A DNA stretch of 64,000 nt from Nyssa sinensis (lineage: Eukaryota; Streptophyta; Magnoliopsida; Cornales; Nyssaceae), in contig CM018052.1 of NCBI GenBank assembly GCA_008638375.1, positions 5,802,506-5,866,505 of the forward strand, in the 5' to 3' direction. Position 1 is the stretch's first letter, and the number at the start of each line of letters is the position of its first letter. Shown here piece after piece: positions 20,153 to 32,300 of this stretch. The position numbers and the translations under genes were made by a program. Under the pieces are notes generated by a model. That model did not search any database and was not told the origin of the DNA. It saw only the letters and a list, made by a program, of their open reading frames with translations.

Positions 20153-23100
20153 CATACTACAATTGAAATCTTGATGGAATATCAATGGCTACCCCCAATG
20201 TGCACTCACTACCATACTTTTTGGCCATCGAATCAAGGAATGCCTAACAAGAAAGCAAGCATAACCCAAACAAGATGCCCTTTCAAGACATACCAATGGA
20301 GAATGGAGGGTTATCTCTGGTAAGGCCAAAACGATTCAATCAGAAATAGAGCCACTCTTCTACCTCTATGCAGCATGCTAGCGAGTCCAAGGCTGAAGAA
20401 ACCTCAGTTGCGCCTATTGCTCCTACTGAGATTATTCCCAATGATGTTGAATCCTTCATTTTCCCTAAAAACATCCAGAGCTAAAGGAAGAAAATAAGGG
20501 TAAAACAACTAACTCCCTCATTCTTGGCTAGTCCTTTTTGCATAATTACTCCCATTCTCCTGTGGGGAGAATTTGGATAGGATGGAATAACTCTATTTTG
20601 CAGGTTAACTCCTCCATCTCCATAGATCAGGCCATTCATTGCAATATCATAGTTCACAAATCCAGCACTCCTTTGATTATTTCAGTCATCTATGGCTCGA
20701 ATTCTCCTTGTCAATGGCAAAGCTTATGGAGGGAAATTACTCACCGTTCGGTTATTGCCCATGGCACCCCTTGGCTTGTCATTGGTGATTTTAATGCTAT
20801 TCGTTTTTCTCATGAAGAAGAGGTGGGAATCAAGGCTGGGTCCCTAGTATGGATGACTGTAACCAATGTTTCATGCAAGCTGAGCTAGAGGACCTTAAAT
20901 ACTCGGGGCAATTTTTTACTTAGTCGAATGGGAAGCTTGATAGGGCTATGGTGAATGAAGATTGGCTTGTCTCCCTCCCCTCCTCCGAGGCTAGGTTTCT
21001 CCCTCTTGGTATTTCTGATCACAGCCCCATTATCATCAAGACTAGCCTTGCATCCCAAAAGAGTAAAATTCCCTTCAAATTCTTTAATTTTTGGGCTGAT
21101 TATGATGAATTTTTACCTGTGGTTGATCATGCTTGGAAGTCAGATATTTAGGGTTCTGCCATGTTCATCTACAGTCAAAAACTTAAAAGGGTCAAATTTG
21201 CTCTTAAGGATCTCAACCAAAGGAAATTTTTTTATATCTCTACTCGGGTCCATGATGCAAGGAACAATCTTTTTGTTATTCAGCGTTTATTAGAGGCCAA
21301 CCCAGGGGTCTGCTAGCTCCTCAAAGAGGAGAAGGAAGCTTTAAAAGCCTTTAACTTACTGCTATCTAGCGAAGAAAATCTTGCCAAGCAAAAGGCCCGC
21401 ATTCAATGGCTCTCAAAAGGAGACCCGAACACCTCTTTCTTCTTCAAGCCTGCCAACAACAGAAGAATTAGAAATAAAATTGTCAACCTCCTTGATTCTA
21501 ACAGCAACAGACTTTCTGATATTAAAGATGTCAAGCGCGCCATTGTTAGCTTCTATAAAGATCTCCTTGGTACAGCTAGTTCTGTCCCCTATCCAGGGAA
21601 GCATGCTTTGAGTGATGTTATCCGTAAGCACCTCCCCCTCGACCAACTTGCTAGCCTTTGCAGCCCTATCTCTGAGGAAGAAATTCAAAATGCCCTCTTT
21701 AGCCCCCATCCCAACAAAGCTCCTAGTCTTCAAGAAAGCTTGGAGCATTGTCAAGAATGATGTTATTGCTGCAATTTCAGAATTCTTCTCATCTAAGTCC
21801 ATGCTTAAGGAGATTAATGTCACAACTATAGCTCTTATTCCTAAAGTCCCTAATCCGTCCTATGTGCATGATTATCATCCCATCTTGTGCTGCAATACAT
21901 TATACAAAGCCATCTCCAAAATCCTCACTAATCGTCTCAAAAGAGTTCTGCCTAGCCTCATTGATGAGTCTTGGTCTGCTTTTATCCATGGAAGTAAAAT
22001 CAGTGACAACATTCTTCTTGCTCAAGAGCTTATGCACAACAACCATAAGGACTCTGGTTCCCCTCGGTGTGCTATGAAAGTTAATCTTAAGAAAGCTTTT
22101 GATTCTATCCAATGGGACTTTATCTTGGATTCCATGTGTATTCTTGGCTTTCCTCGCCTCTTTATTGAATGGATCCAAGCTTGTATAACTACCACCAGGT
22201 TCTCTATTATTTTCAATGGTGAGCTCAAAGGCTATTTCTCGGGTGCTAAAGGCATTTAACCAGGCGATCCTCTCTCTCCATACCTCATTGTGCTTGCTAT
22301 GGATGTTCTATCCAGGATCTTTCAGTAGAAAGTGGACAATCCCTCCTTCAAGTTCCATTAGAGATGTCACAAAACCTGCCTTTCCCAATTATGTTTTGTG
22401 GATGACATGATGATGTTTTGCCGTAGTGACCTTGCCTCAACTTCTATTCTTAAAGAGAATATTGATTTGTTCACCTCCTTTTCGGGTCCCTAGCCAAATG
22501 CTTCTAAAAGCAACATTTTTCTGGCTGGTATTAAGGAAGGCCTGAAGTAGAATATCCTCTCTCCTGTTGGTTTTCTTGAGGGATCCTTCCCTGTTCGCTA
22601 CCTTGGAGTTCCTCTCATTCCTACTAATCTCAAAGCTTCTAACTATAAATCCCTTGTTGATAGAATCATTTCTAAGATCGCCTCCTGGACTAATAAATTT
22701 CTCTCCTACGCAGGGCGAATTCAGCTTATTAAATCTATGCTCTTTAGTATTCAGATTTATTGGTCTTCTCACTTTGTTTTTCCTAAAAAAGTGATCAACC
22801 AAATTGAGCACGCTATGAGATCCTTCCTTTGGAGCGGCAACCACCTAATATCTTCTAGATCTAAAGTTGCGTGGGAAGATGTTACTTGCCCCAAGGAAGA
22901 GGGTGGCCTTGGCATCAAGAAAATTGAGGAATGGAATGAAGCCGCTTTTGGTAAGCTCATTTGGTCTCTCTGTCAGCATCGTTCCTCTTCCCATTGGGTT
23001 CAATGGACTCGCAAGAACCTCATCAAAGAAAGAAGCCTTTGGGAGATCAGATGTCCTGAATGCTGCTCTTGGGCTTGGCGCAAGATCTTAAAGTTTCGTT

Positions 23101-24144
23101 CTCTTCAAAGCTCACATGAAGCTCCTTATTGGTAATGGTCAGTTTGCCTCCTTATGGTTTGATTATTGGCTGCCCAATGCTTCTATTATGGATTGTATGC
23201 GGGAAAGAGTTATCTATGATTCAGGTTTAGGGAGGAATGCCAAGGTTAGTTCCATTATTTCTAATAGTCAATGGAATTGGCCTGTTGCAAATTCTCCTCA
23301 TCTTATGGATCTCAAGCACAATATGCCACCTAATCTCTTTCCTATCCCTTGTAGAGAAGATAAGGGTTTTTGGATTCCATGCTCTGGTGGCATTTATTCT
23401 ATCCATTCTACTTGGAAGACTATTCAAAGTTGCAATCCGCCCATTCCTTGGCAGAAGCTTATTTGGTTTCCTAAAGCCATTCCAAGGACCGGTTTCATTT
23501 TGTGGATGGCTATCCGTAACTGTCTTAGAACCAAGGATCGGGTCTTCAACTCGTCCGTGGCTCAGAATTGCCTATTTTTCAACCTTGATAATGAGTGCCA
23601 TGACTATCTTTTCTTCTCTTGTCCTTATATGGCCAACATATGGCAGCACTTCCTCTCTAAAAGTGGGCATCTATGGCCTCCTTGAAATTGGCAACACACT
23701 ATTGAGTGGGCTAGAATCACCTTCAAGGGAAGAAGCCTCTCTTCCTTACTTGGCAAACTCATCCACTCCTGCTCTATCTGCACCATTTGGAGGGAAAGCA
23801 AAGCGAGAAGTTTTGTCAACCAGAAGAATTCCCATCAAGTTCTTATTGTTCAAATTGAAAATATGATTTGTGGGCGGCTGTCCACTATTAAGGGTCTTAA
23901 CGCCTACTAAATCTAATAGGCATTTCCATTGTATTTGGTCACTCCCTAGTAGTATTTTCTACTATAGGTTTCTGTTTTGTTCCCTAGTTGTTTTTGCTAG
24001 TAGGTTTCTCCTCTTGTAGCCTTGGGATGGGTGTCCTTCTTTGTAGAAGTCCTCCCCTCCCCTAGGCTTGTTTCGGGGGTATGCCCCCTTGATCTTGTAC
24101 ATTTTCTCCCATTTATGCATATATTTACCCATCAAAAAAAATGT
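20153..24144 (+). mobile_element. LINE3: L1-type LINE, degenerate
   Basis: Begins within ORF1 near the zinc knuckle (EYQWLPPMCTHYHTF, with a Cys-to-Tyr change in the knuckle), loses the first part of the endonuclease by an internal deletion near 20520, then runs through endonuclease, RT and zf-RVT to a 3' UTR and an A-run ending at about 24144. It is a close relative of LINE1 and LINE2. The A-run touches LINE4 directly. Confidence 0.85.
20525..23917 (+). pseudogene. LINE3 ORF2 remnant
   Basis: Blocks 20538-20888 and 20948-21151 hold the endonuclease (GRIWIGWNN, WLVIGDFNAIRF, ISDHSPIIIK), without its N-terminus. Block 21612-22259 holds the first RT half (ALIPKVPNPSYVHDYHPI, NLKKAFDSIQWDF). 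Near 22400 the YxDD position reads FVDDMMMF, so both Asp residues remain. Block 22737-23135 is the post-RT region. Block 23116-23685 has GFILWMAIRNCLRTKDRVF and HDYLFFSCPY of zf-RVT. Stops such as the TAG at 21149-21151 and TAA near 22257, plus frame changes, make it inactive. Confidence 0.85.
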
Positions 24145-25867
24145 TCTTAATGCTATCCAAGAGTTCTTCAAGAAAGCTCATTGCTACGTGAGCTCGATAC
24201 TACAGTCATTGCCCTTGTGCCTAAAGTTCCCAATCCCTCCAAGTTAAACGATTACCGTCCCATTTCGTGCTACAATACCATCTACAAGTGTATTACCAAG
24301 GTCCTTGCTAACCATCTCAAACCTATTCTTGGAGACTTGATTGATGAGGCCCAATCTGCCTTTATGACGGGAAGTAACATTAGTGATAAAATGTTTCTTG
24401 GCCAAGAGCTCATGCATAATTATCACAAGGAAAAGGGCACCCCAAGGTGTGATATGAAAGTGGACATTAGGAAGGCTTATGATTTGGTTCGATGGGACTT
24501 TCTCTTGGATGCGCTTGACTTGATGAAGTTTCTAGCTACTTATGTTCAGTGGATCAAGGCTTGTATTACTACTCCGAGCTTCTCTATCTCCATTCATAGT
24601 GCTCTTGAAGGTTATTTCAAGGGTGCCCGTGGCTTACGCCAAGGTGACATTCTCTCTCCCTACTTATTTGTTATTGCTATGGAGGTCTTTTCTATGATGC
24701 TGAGGCAGAAAGTTGATCAAGAGACGAGTTTTAAGTACCATTGGAGATGCAAGCAGCCCAAAATCGGCCACTTGTGCTTTACAAATGTTCTTATGTTATT
24801 CTTCCATGGGGACCTGAACTCCACTTCAATCTTGAAGGATGCCATTGAAGAGTATGTGAAATTCTTGGAGTTATATCTGAATGAGGCTAAGAGAAACATC
24901 TTTTTCGCGAGAGTTTTTACACAAGGCAATCATGATATTATGGAAGTAGTAGGTTTTTAGGAGGGGAAATTACCTATGCGTTACCTGCGGGTGCCTTTGA
25001 TTTCCTCCAAGTTGAAGGCAATTGATTGCAAGGTGTTGGTTAATCGGATTACATCCAAAGTTAAAACCTGGACTTCCAAGTATCTTTCCCTTGCGGGTCG
25101 TCTACAGCTCATCAAGTCAATCATTTTCAGAATGCATTGGACTTCCCATTTTGTGCTCTCGAAAAAGATTATTCGGGAAATCGAGAAGATTATAAGGGCT
25201 TTTCTCTAGTCTGGTCCAGATTTGAAGTCTTCTAAAGCCAAGGTTGCTTGGGATAATGTCACTTACCCTATAGAGGAAGGTGGGTTAGGGATTAAGAAGC
25301 TGGAGGATTGGAGTAAAGCGGCAACCTCTAAGCATCTCTAGCGGCTGAGTGATCCTTATAGCTCTTCTTTTTGGGTTGTTTGGATTCGTGCTAATATTTT
25401 GAAGCAAAAGCACCTCTGGGAGGCTACTTGTCCAAGTGTTTGCTCTTGGGTGTGGAGGAAGTTGATGAAGCTTAGAGCAAGGTTTAAATCTTTAATTCGG
25501 CACAAGGTGGGAAATGGTCAGCATACTTCTCTTTGGTTTGATTATTGGCTCCCGTTAGGTCTTACATGGGAGGCTATGGGAGATCGTGTTATCTATGATT
25601 TCAGGCTATCTAGATCCGCCCGAGTGAGCCTAATCATTAAAGGGAATGAGTGGAGGTGGCCTAGTGCTAACTCTCACCACTAAATTGAGCTTAAGCACTT
25701 TATTCCCCCGGGGTTTACTCCAAATCAACATATGATGGACCAACTCCAATGGTTGGGCCACCCTTCTGGAGTTTTCTCTACAAATTCTGCGTGGCATGCG
25801 ACTCGGGTCTCTAGGCCTCAAGTTTCGTGGTAGAAGCCGGTATGGTTCTCTCATGCTATCCCCAGAT
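24145..25867 (+). mobile_element. LINE4: diverged L1-type LINE fragment
   Basis: Starts at the RT entry directly after the LINE3 A-run and is cut at about 25867 inside zf-RVT by an LTR start. Its protein is clearly more distant from LINE1-3 than those are from one another, so it represents another subfamily. Confidence 0.8.
24181..25683 (+). pseudogene. LINE4 RT remnant lacking the catalytic Asp pair
   Basis: The 259-residue block 24181-24960 covers TTVIALVPKVPNPSKLNDYR, FMTGSNISDKMFLGQELMHN, KVDIRKAYDLVRWDF (first catalytic Asp kept) and GARGLRQGDILSPYLF. At the FADD position it reads CFTNVLMLF, so both Asp residues of the metal-binding pair are lost. Blocks 24976-25209 and 25399-25683 carry the following regions (MRYLRVPLISS, SLWFDYWLPLG). 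Stops at about 24958, 25207 and 25681 separate them. It cannot encode an active reverse transcriptase. Confidence 0.87.
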
Positions 25868-26888
25868 GCAGTATCACACCCTGAATTTCCACAAACCCGG
25901 GGAGTGAGTGAAAAGAAAGAAGAAAAGTAAATGAAAGACAATTTAATGGATTTAGTTGATTATGCAATTATTTTCCAATGTTTCCCCAAAATTAAAAATG
26001 AAGACTTTTTATTGGACTTAACCAAAATGGTCTCCTAATGTCACTCAAACATCCCTCCTAATTAATATTCAAAATAGTTTAAGTCATGTAAAATAGCTTC
26101 CAAAGCAGCCTCAAAACATTTCTATAAATGTCCTGAAATAATGGCCCAAAGGGGCCCCAAATGTCCTAAGACATGGGCCAAGAATAGGTAAAAAGGGTCT
26201 ACCAAAATTGGTCTAAGGGAGTGACCAAACATGACCCATGAGAGTGGTCAAACATAGCCCAATAAGGTGAACAAAAATGGCCCAAAAGGGTGGCCAAATG
26301 TGGTTCAAAGATTGGCCAAACATGATCCAACAGGGTGCCCACACATAGTCTAAAAAGGTGGCAAAAGGGCAGGTATCATGGGCTGTCCGGCTAGGCATAT
26401 AGGGGCAAGGCAGCAACAGCACCCGTGGGCGCACAGGTGTGCAGACAGGCGGCCAAGCGCTCACTGGCGCTCGGCTCGCCCGTGCGCGAGCGAGCGGGGG
26501 TGTGCGGGGCTGCTGCTGGGGGCTGTCATGGGTTGTTTCACTATAGCAACAGAGAGCAAAAGTTATGTTTTTTGTAGAATTATTGTTCCGGACATAGAGC
26601 AAATTTCTCTATTTCTGCAGCAAATTTCTCTATTTTCCATTTTTTTTCTTAAAGTTTTTCAATCCACTTTTCTTCCATTTTTAGCCTATTTCCTCAAGGT
26701 TTCTAAACCCCTCTTGTTGACATCCTTGCCACCTATTTAAAAGGTGTTTTACTCACTTAACAAATCTTTTAATTTTCATAAATTTTCAACATAACCTCCA
26801 TTGTTTTTCCAAGCCTTTTTCCAACCTAATATTCACAATACTTCATATATTTAAGAATTTTCACATCCCATTCTCACTCGATAGCCAT
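25868..26888 (+). mobile_element. Partial LTR with promoter-like region
   Basis: Begins TATCACACCCTGAATTTCC, which resembles an LTR start (TGTCACACCC in relatives). It has a degenerate tandem repeat (26215-26365), a GC-rich block (about 26380-26530), then a TATA-like ACCTATTTAAAAGG near 26730 and AT-rich sequence to the LINE5 T-run. No long internal region follows, so this is a solo or broken LTR. The apparent ORFs across the GC block have no recognisable domain. Confidence 0.5.
26215..26365 (+). repeat. Degenerate minisatellite, unit about 23 bp
   Basis: About six imperfect units of the form GTGGCCAAACATGGCCCAA, separated by a few bases. They are seen as repeated GGTGgcCAAAca and tgGCCCAA blocks. 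It lies upstream of the GC-rich block in the same LTR. Confidence 0.75.
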
Positions 26889-27119
26889 AAATTTTTTTTT
26901 TTTGAAAGGTAAATGTATATAAAAGAAGAAAGAAAATAAAAACCAGAGGACAAACCTTAATAGAGCCAGGGGAGGGGAAAACTCCTACAGGCAGAAAGAA
27001 CCCATCCCTAGGCAAGAGCTAAGAGAAACAAAATACAAAGCACAAAGCAAAATACAAAGTAGAAACTACAAACAAGCAAGACTAAAACTAAAACTAAAAG
27101 CTCAAGGAAAACAGGCAAA

Positions 27120-29293
27120 CTAGAAGATACTACTGGGCAAACCCCAAACATTTTGAAGGAGCTGGCTGGAACTTGATGGATTGATCCCTTTAATGGTGCA
27201 GGGCCTTCCATGGATCATATTCTCAACATGAGTGATAATGCCTTGGGGAGATTGCTTCTGGTTGGAGAAGAGCCGGGAGTTTCTTTTCCTCCACAAAACA
27301 TAAACCGTGCATGCTATGGTGAGCTTACCAATGGAGTTAGTCAACGAATTCCCCGCAAAGGAAATACAAGCCCAAGAGATGATATGTGGCCAGTTACCCA
27401 CAGAACAATGGAGGCCACTTTTGCCAAGCATATGATGCCAAACTTTGGCCGAAAAGGGACAGGAGAAGAATATTTGATCATGACTTTCATAGCTCCTTAT
27501 GCAAAGGAGGCACTGGCGATCAGTGGCTCGAGAGAGGGGGAATATTCTATCTTTAATACGTAAAGCATGACGAATGGCCAACCATAGAATAAAGCTAGTG
27601 CGAGGAATGGACATAGGGAACCAAACTAACTTCCACCAAGGAACAGAAGGATGACTATACAGATTAAATTGCTAGACGAGCGGATGGTGAAAATCCCATT
27701 AGTAGTGGGAGTCCAGATAATTTGATCCTCCCTAGGGGAAGGGTGAAGATTAGGAGGTATGCTATTCTTTCGCTCAATGAGGTGAGGCAAGTTGGCTACA
27801 GGCCAACGCCATTGATGATTATGAATAATAGCACTTACCCTTACATCTCTCCCCAAGCCAGAGTCATATATAACTCTTTCACCCATGTTGTCAAAAATAG
27901 AACCGTTCGACAACTAGTAATCAAACCATAGGGAGGAAAGCTGCCCATTACCTATAAGAGATTTAATGTACAGCGGACCATCCAAATCATTTTCCCAAAA
28001 GCAGCCTTATTCCAATCCTCAAGCTTTTTAAGGCCAAGGCCTCCTTCATTTTTGGAACAAGTAATATCCTTTTAGGCGACTTTAGAACCTGAAGTTCGGA
28101 GATGGTTGCCAGTCCAAAGAAAGGATCTCATAGCCTGCTCAATCTAGAAAATAACTTTTTTAGGAAGAATAAATAGGGAAGACTAGTAGACCTAAATACT
28201 AAACAAGACCGATTTGATGAGTTGCACCCTCCCAGCATAAGATAGAAATATTAGTCCAAGAGCAAATCCGAGCAATGATTCTATCAACTAAAGCTTTGCA
28301 ATCAACAGCCTTAAGCTTGGTAGAGATAAGCGGAACCCCCAAATAGCGAACCAGAAGAGAACTTTCTCGAAACCCGGTGATAGAGATAATAGCACGCTTA
28401 TAGTATCATTCATACTAGAAAGGTATAGATTGCTTTTAGAGGCGCTGGGACTAAGGCCTGAGAAGGAGGAAAACAGAGCAAGGCTATCCTTGAGAATGGA
28501 GACTGAAGTAGGATCACTGTGGCAGAATAGCATAATATTGTGAGTAAAACAAAAGATGAGATAACTTAGTTTTGTGGCATCTCCAATGGAACTTAAAGTC
28601 GGGACCACTTACCGCTGTAGCAAGAATCATAGAGAGAACATCCATAGCAATAACAAAGAGATAAGGGGAGATAGGATCGCCTTGCCTAAGGCCTTTCGCG
28701 CCGGAAAAAAACCCTCTAACTCCCCATTAATCACCACAGAGAATCTAGGGCTAAAAATGCAGGCCTAGAACCAATTAATAAAGATGGTGGGGAAGCCAAA
28801 AAGGCTTAGAGTATCCAGGATGAACTCCCATCTGACAGAATCGAAGGCTTTCCTTGAGATCAATTTTCATAGCACACTAATGGGCACCTGAATTCTTATG
28901 GTAGTTTTGCATAAGCTCTTGGGACAATAAGATGTTTTCACTGATATTCCGCCCTTGGAAGAAGGCGGATTGGGCTTTGTCAATAAGATCAGGGAGCACT
29001 TTTTTCATACGATTGGCCAGGATCTTTAAAATTGCTTTATACATAGTGTTGTAACAAGAGATACGGTGAAAATCCTTAACGCAAGAAGTATTGGGGACTT
29101 TAGGAACTAGAGCAATGGCGGTGTTTTGAGGATGGTGGAGGAAGAGAATAATTCCATGACAGCAGCAATCATATCATGCTTGACAATACTCCAAGTCTTC
29201 CTAAAGAAGTAGCCATTAAAACCATCAGGGCCAAGAGCCTTGTTAGGATAAAGGTGGAGAAAGACATTTTGGATTTCATCCACACTGACTAGA
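27120..29293 (-). pseudogene. LINE5 ORF2 remnant
   Basis: On the minus strand, block 27614-27120 holds zf-RVT (SFILWLAIRHALRIKDRIF, SHDQIFFSCPF). Block 27913-27626 holds GERVIYDSGLGRDVRV. Block 28608-28288 holds the RT fingers end, where FADDIMLF reads FTHNIMLF, so the catalytic Asp pair is lost. RT entry sequence continues to about 29290 with many stops. It is inactive. Confidence 0.82.
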
Positions 29294-29333
29294 GATTGAA
29301 GGCATTACTTATCAAAAAAAGATTGAAGGCATT
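29294..29333 (+). repeat. 13-bp direct repeat around a 14-bp LINE-tail fragment
   Basis: GATTGAAGGCATT occurs at 29294-29306 and 29321-29333. Between them is ACTTATCAAAAAAA, which matches the last bases of the LINE 3' end (TACTTACC plus A-run). This is the structure of a target duplication around an extremely truncated LINE insertion, and it lies inside LINE5. Confidence 0.8.
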
Positions 29334-29339
29334 GAATAT

Positions 29340-32300
29340 TGTCACATCCCGAACCCCACCCTACGCGGATGTCGAGGACGTATGCCGGTTAGCCGCCTTG
29401 CCAGTTTGCCAACCAACAATGCGACCAGCCAAAGGCGAATTTTTGAACTTACTGACGAATTGCATTCCAAATGTAGGGTCAGATGCAGCGGAATTTAAAA
29501 CTTTTTATCTTAGGAATGCAACTCATTTATAATATTGTAGAGGTATGTACCACAGAGCAAGTCTAAAACCAGACAACTAATAGCTCCAACCTCAAAGCAC
29601 GTCTATAAGCAGACATATAACACAGAGCATATCTAATCTAGACATCAGAGCACGTCTATCATTAGTCACCAAATAATCTCTAGAGTACCATTACCATGAG
29701 CCATGTCCCAATACATCTAATGCATATCAATGAAGTCAATCGAATCATGTCACTTACCTGAATAACCAGATTCAATCCATAAGAGTCCAAGTCTCCATCA
29801 ATCAGTGCCATCAGATCCTTTACTTGGAATGCCACTCGACCTATCCGTGTCATATCATAGTGCCTTTTAGCCCAATAGAGATAAATCCTGAAAAATGTTA
29901 GGATAATGGGGTGAGCTTAAATATGCCTAGTGAGTAACACAGGTTCCCTGTCATGGGTTTCAAAACCAATTCTTGCATATAAAGCATAGGGATAGTTCAA
30001 TCACTTTAGAATAACAGTTTTATAAATCCACTTGAAATGTAGTTTAGGTAGAATAAAACGGGATTGAACTAAACGGAACAACAAGTCAGGATGGACAGAA
30101 CAATACATGATTCCAATATATCAACAAGAGTATAGGCAATTAAATCAAATAATAGGACAGATCAGTATTGAGCGGAAATATCAAAGCATAACAAACAAGA
30201 TGTCGATTAGGCACATAATCAAGCCTACTTATGCCATACCGCTCATAACTGGAATGGGCCCAAGAGTAAGACACAACACAACAAACAAAACCAGGACAGA
30301 CTGTACAACAGAACAAGATAGACCCGAACTGAACGATAGAGCAGGACTGAACAAAATCATGCCACATGTAATGCTGTACAAAAGGGTATGCTTTTAAATA
30401 TACGCATTTAAACAATATAGTATATAAAACAGTACAGTGCATCAAAATACAGTATCTAGACAGTGTAACTTATACACCAAGTCAGAAGTTCCAAGTTACT
30501 CACAAACTGTTCGCTTATCTCCTTGCACGGATAATATGATAACCTCCAGATATTGTCTCAGGCACATTATTGTATATCCTGAATAATCATCATTAATCAC
30601 AAACAGATCAGAATTCATCCATTCAGGTCTTATTCATCATCTTAGGTGTCTATCGGATTACCTAAGATAGCCTAGTAGCCTATCGCCCTTTCATTGGGTT
30701 TCATCCAAGGCTATTTCATTCTTTAATTAGGCTTAGTAGTCATCAGGACTATAATCTAAGTCATTTAGACTTCAATCGTTATTAGTTAAGTACTTATTTA
30801 ACCTTAGGGGCAAAATGATAATTTTTTCATTCTTGTCCCGGACCCTGTCGTGGTCCTCAGAATAGTCCACATATCTTAAATATAATGTTCTAAGTCTTTT
30901 GGACTCAAATTGTTCTCAGTTAAGTACTTATTTAACCTTAGGGGCAAAATGGTAATTTTTCCATTCTTGTCCCAGACCCTATCATGGTTATCAGAATGTT
31001 TCACATATCTTATATATGAATTCTTAAGTCTTTTAGACTTCATTTGGTATCTACTTTTGATTATCGGGACACATCGGTCATTTCTCATTTTATACGTTGA
31101 CTATTTCGGAGTCTTTTTTAGCCCTTCAATGTTCATAATTATGCTTATGATAATTTATCAGATCAGATTGGCCTTTATTCGGCCTCTACTTTGCACTTAC
31201 CATGCTCAGGGGTATTTTGGTCATTTCATGTTTCATGAAATTCTGACCCTGATTCATCATTTAATCATGTGTACAGTTTCAGGAGTGTTTGCGCTTCTAT
31301 CGGTATCAATTTCGTCCCATTTGGACTTCATTTAGACTTCATATAGCGTAAGGGCATTTTGGTAATTTCACATATTGTTTGGCCAAACTTTTCGGGACCT
31401 CAGTTCATAAAATGGACCTTGTCATTAGGTCCAGAGTGTCTGACATAGTCGAATTGGACTATCTTTATGTTTAATTAACCCTAGGTATCATTAGGGGCAA
31501 TACAGTCATTTATAATTTATGTCTGTATTTTTTTGGAACTTGGTTTCACAAATCAAACGCTACCGTTGAGTCCAGAATGCCCAACATAATCAAAATGGAC
31601 TGTCCTTTATTTTTATTTGGCCCTAGGTATCATTAGGGGCAGTACAGTCATTTACACTTTACGCGTCTTTATTTTCGGGACTTAATTTCCTAAATTGGAC
31701 TCTACCATTGAGTCTGGAATGCCCGAAATAGTAAAAATACACTATTTTTTATTTAATTTAGATTTCGTTTGACCTCTTTAATGTCCAATGGTAAAATAGT
31801 AATTTTACCCAATTAATAAATTAATTAAATAAATTATTTTATTATTTTTCTAGGGGCTTATATGCATAAATTTTTCGACAAGCTAGGCTAGAGTATAATT
31901 TTGCAAAACAGTTGGGGTCAAAATATAATTTAAGAAAAATTTGGGGTTCAAAATAGAATTTCATAAAATAAAGGTTCAGAACCGCTCGGTTTTAGGGTTC
32001 AATTAGTTGAACCGGTCCAAAAACTCCTAAACCATTCGGTTCACCTTCCTTCAGAAAACCGGAATGCAATATCCCTGCTATTCCCAATTTGGCCCCCTAT
32101 CCATGTTTAGGTTTATTCTAAACTTGATTCCAATTTCATACACCCGTAACCAAACAGACTGATTTCAGTTTTAATTTTAAAACATAACCCTCAAAACAGT
32201 GTCGTCCCACGAAAGCTCGTTTATGCGACGGGTCGGGTCCTGACTCGAACCCAAAATCGAACCGTCACTGTTCATCGTCTTCCTCTCTTCTTCCCCAGTT

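Larger units (their letters stand above)
26889..29339 (-). mobile_element. LINE5: 5'-truncated LINE on the minus strand
   Basis: The T-run at about 26889-26901 is the A-tail read on the other strand, next to the tail consensus ACCTTTC. Moving right are the 3' UTR, zf-RVT, post-RT and RT regions, ending at 29339 just before RT, where a long LTR starts. A 27-bp insertion-like duplication lies at 29294-29333. No clear target duplication of LINE5 itself was found. Confidence 0.83.

Noticed and set aside
26215..26365. CRISPR-like array
   Set aside because: Units are degenerate, contiguous and without distinct spacers, in plant DNA; it is a minisatellite.
26378..26740. 120-residue ORF over a GC-rich block, possibly a host exon
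   Set aside because: It crosses LTR promoter-like DNA, is Arg/Ala-rich in one frame on both strands and shows no domain; GC content alone explains the open frame.
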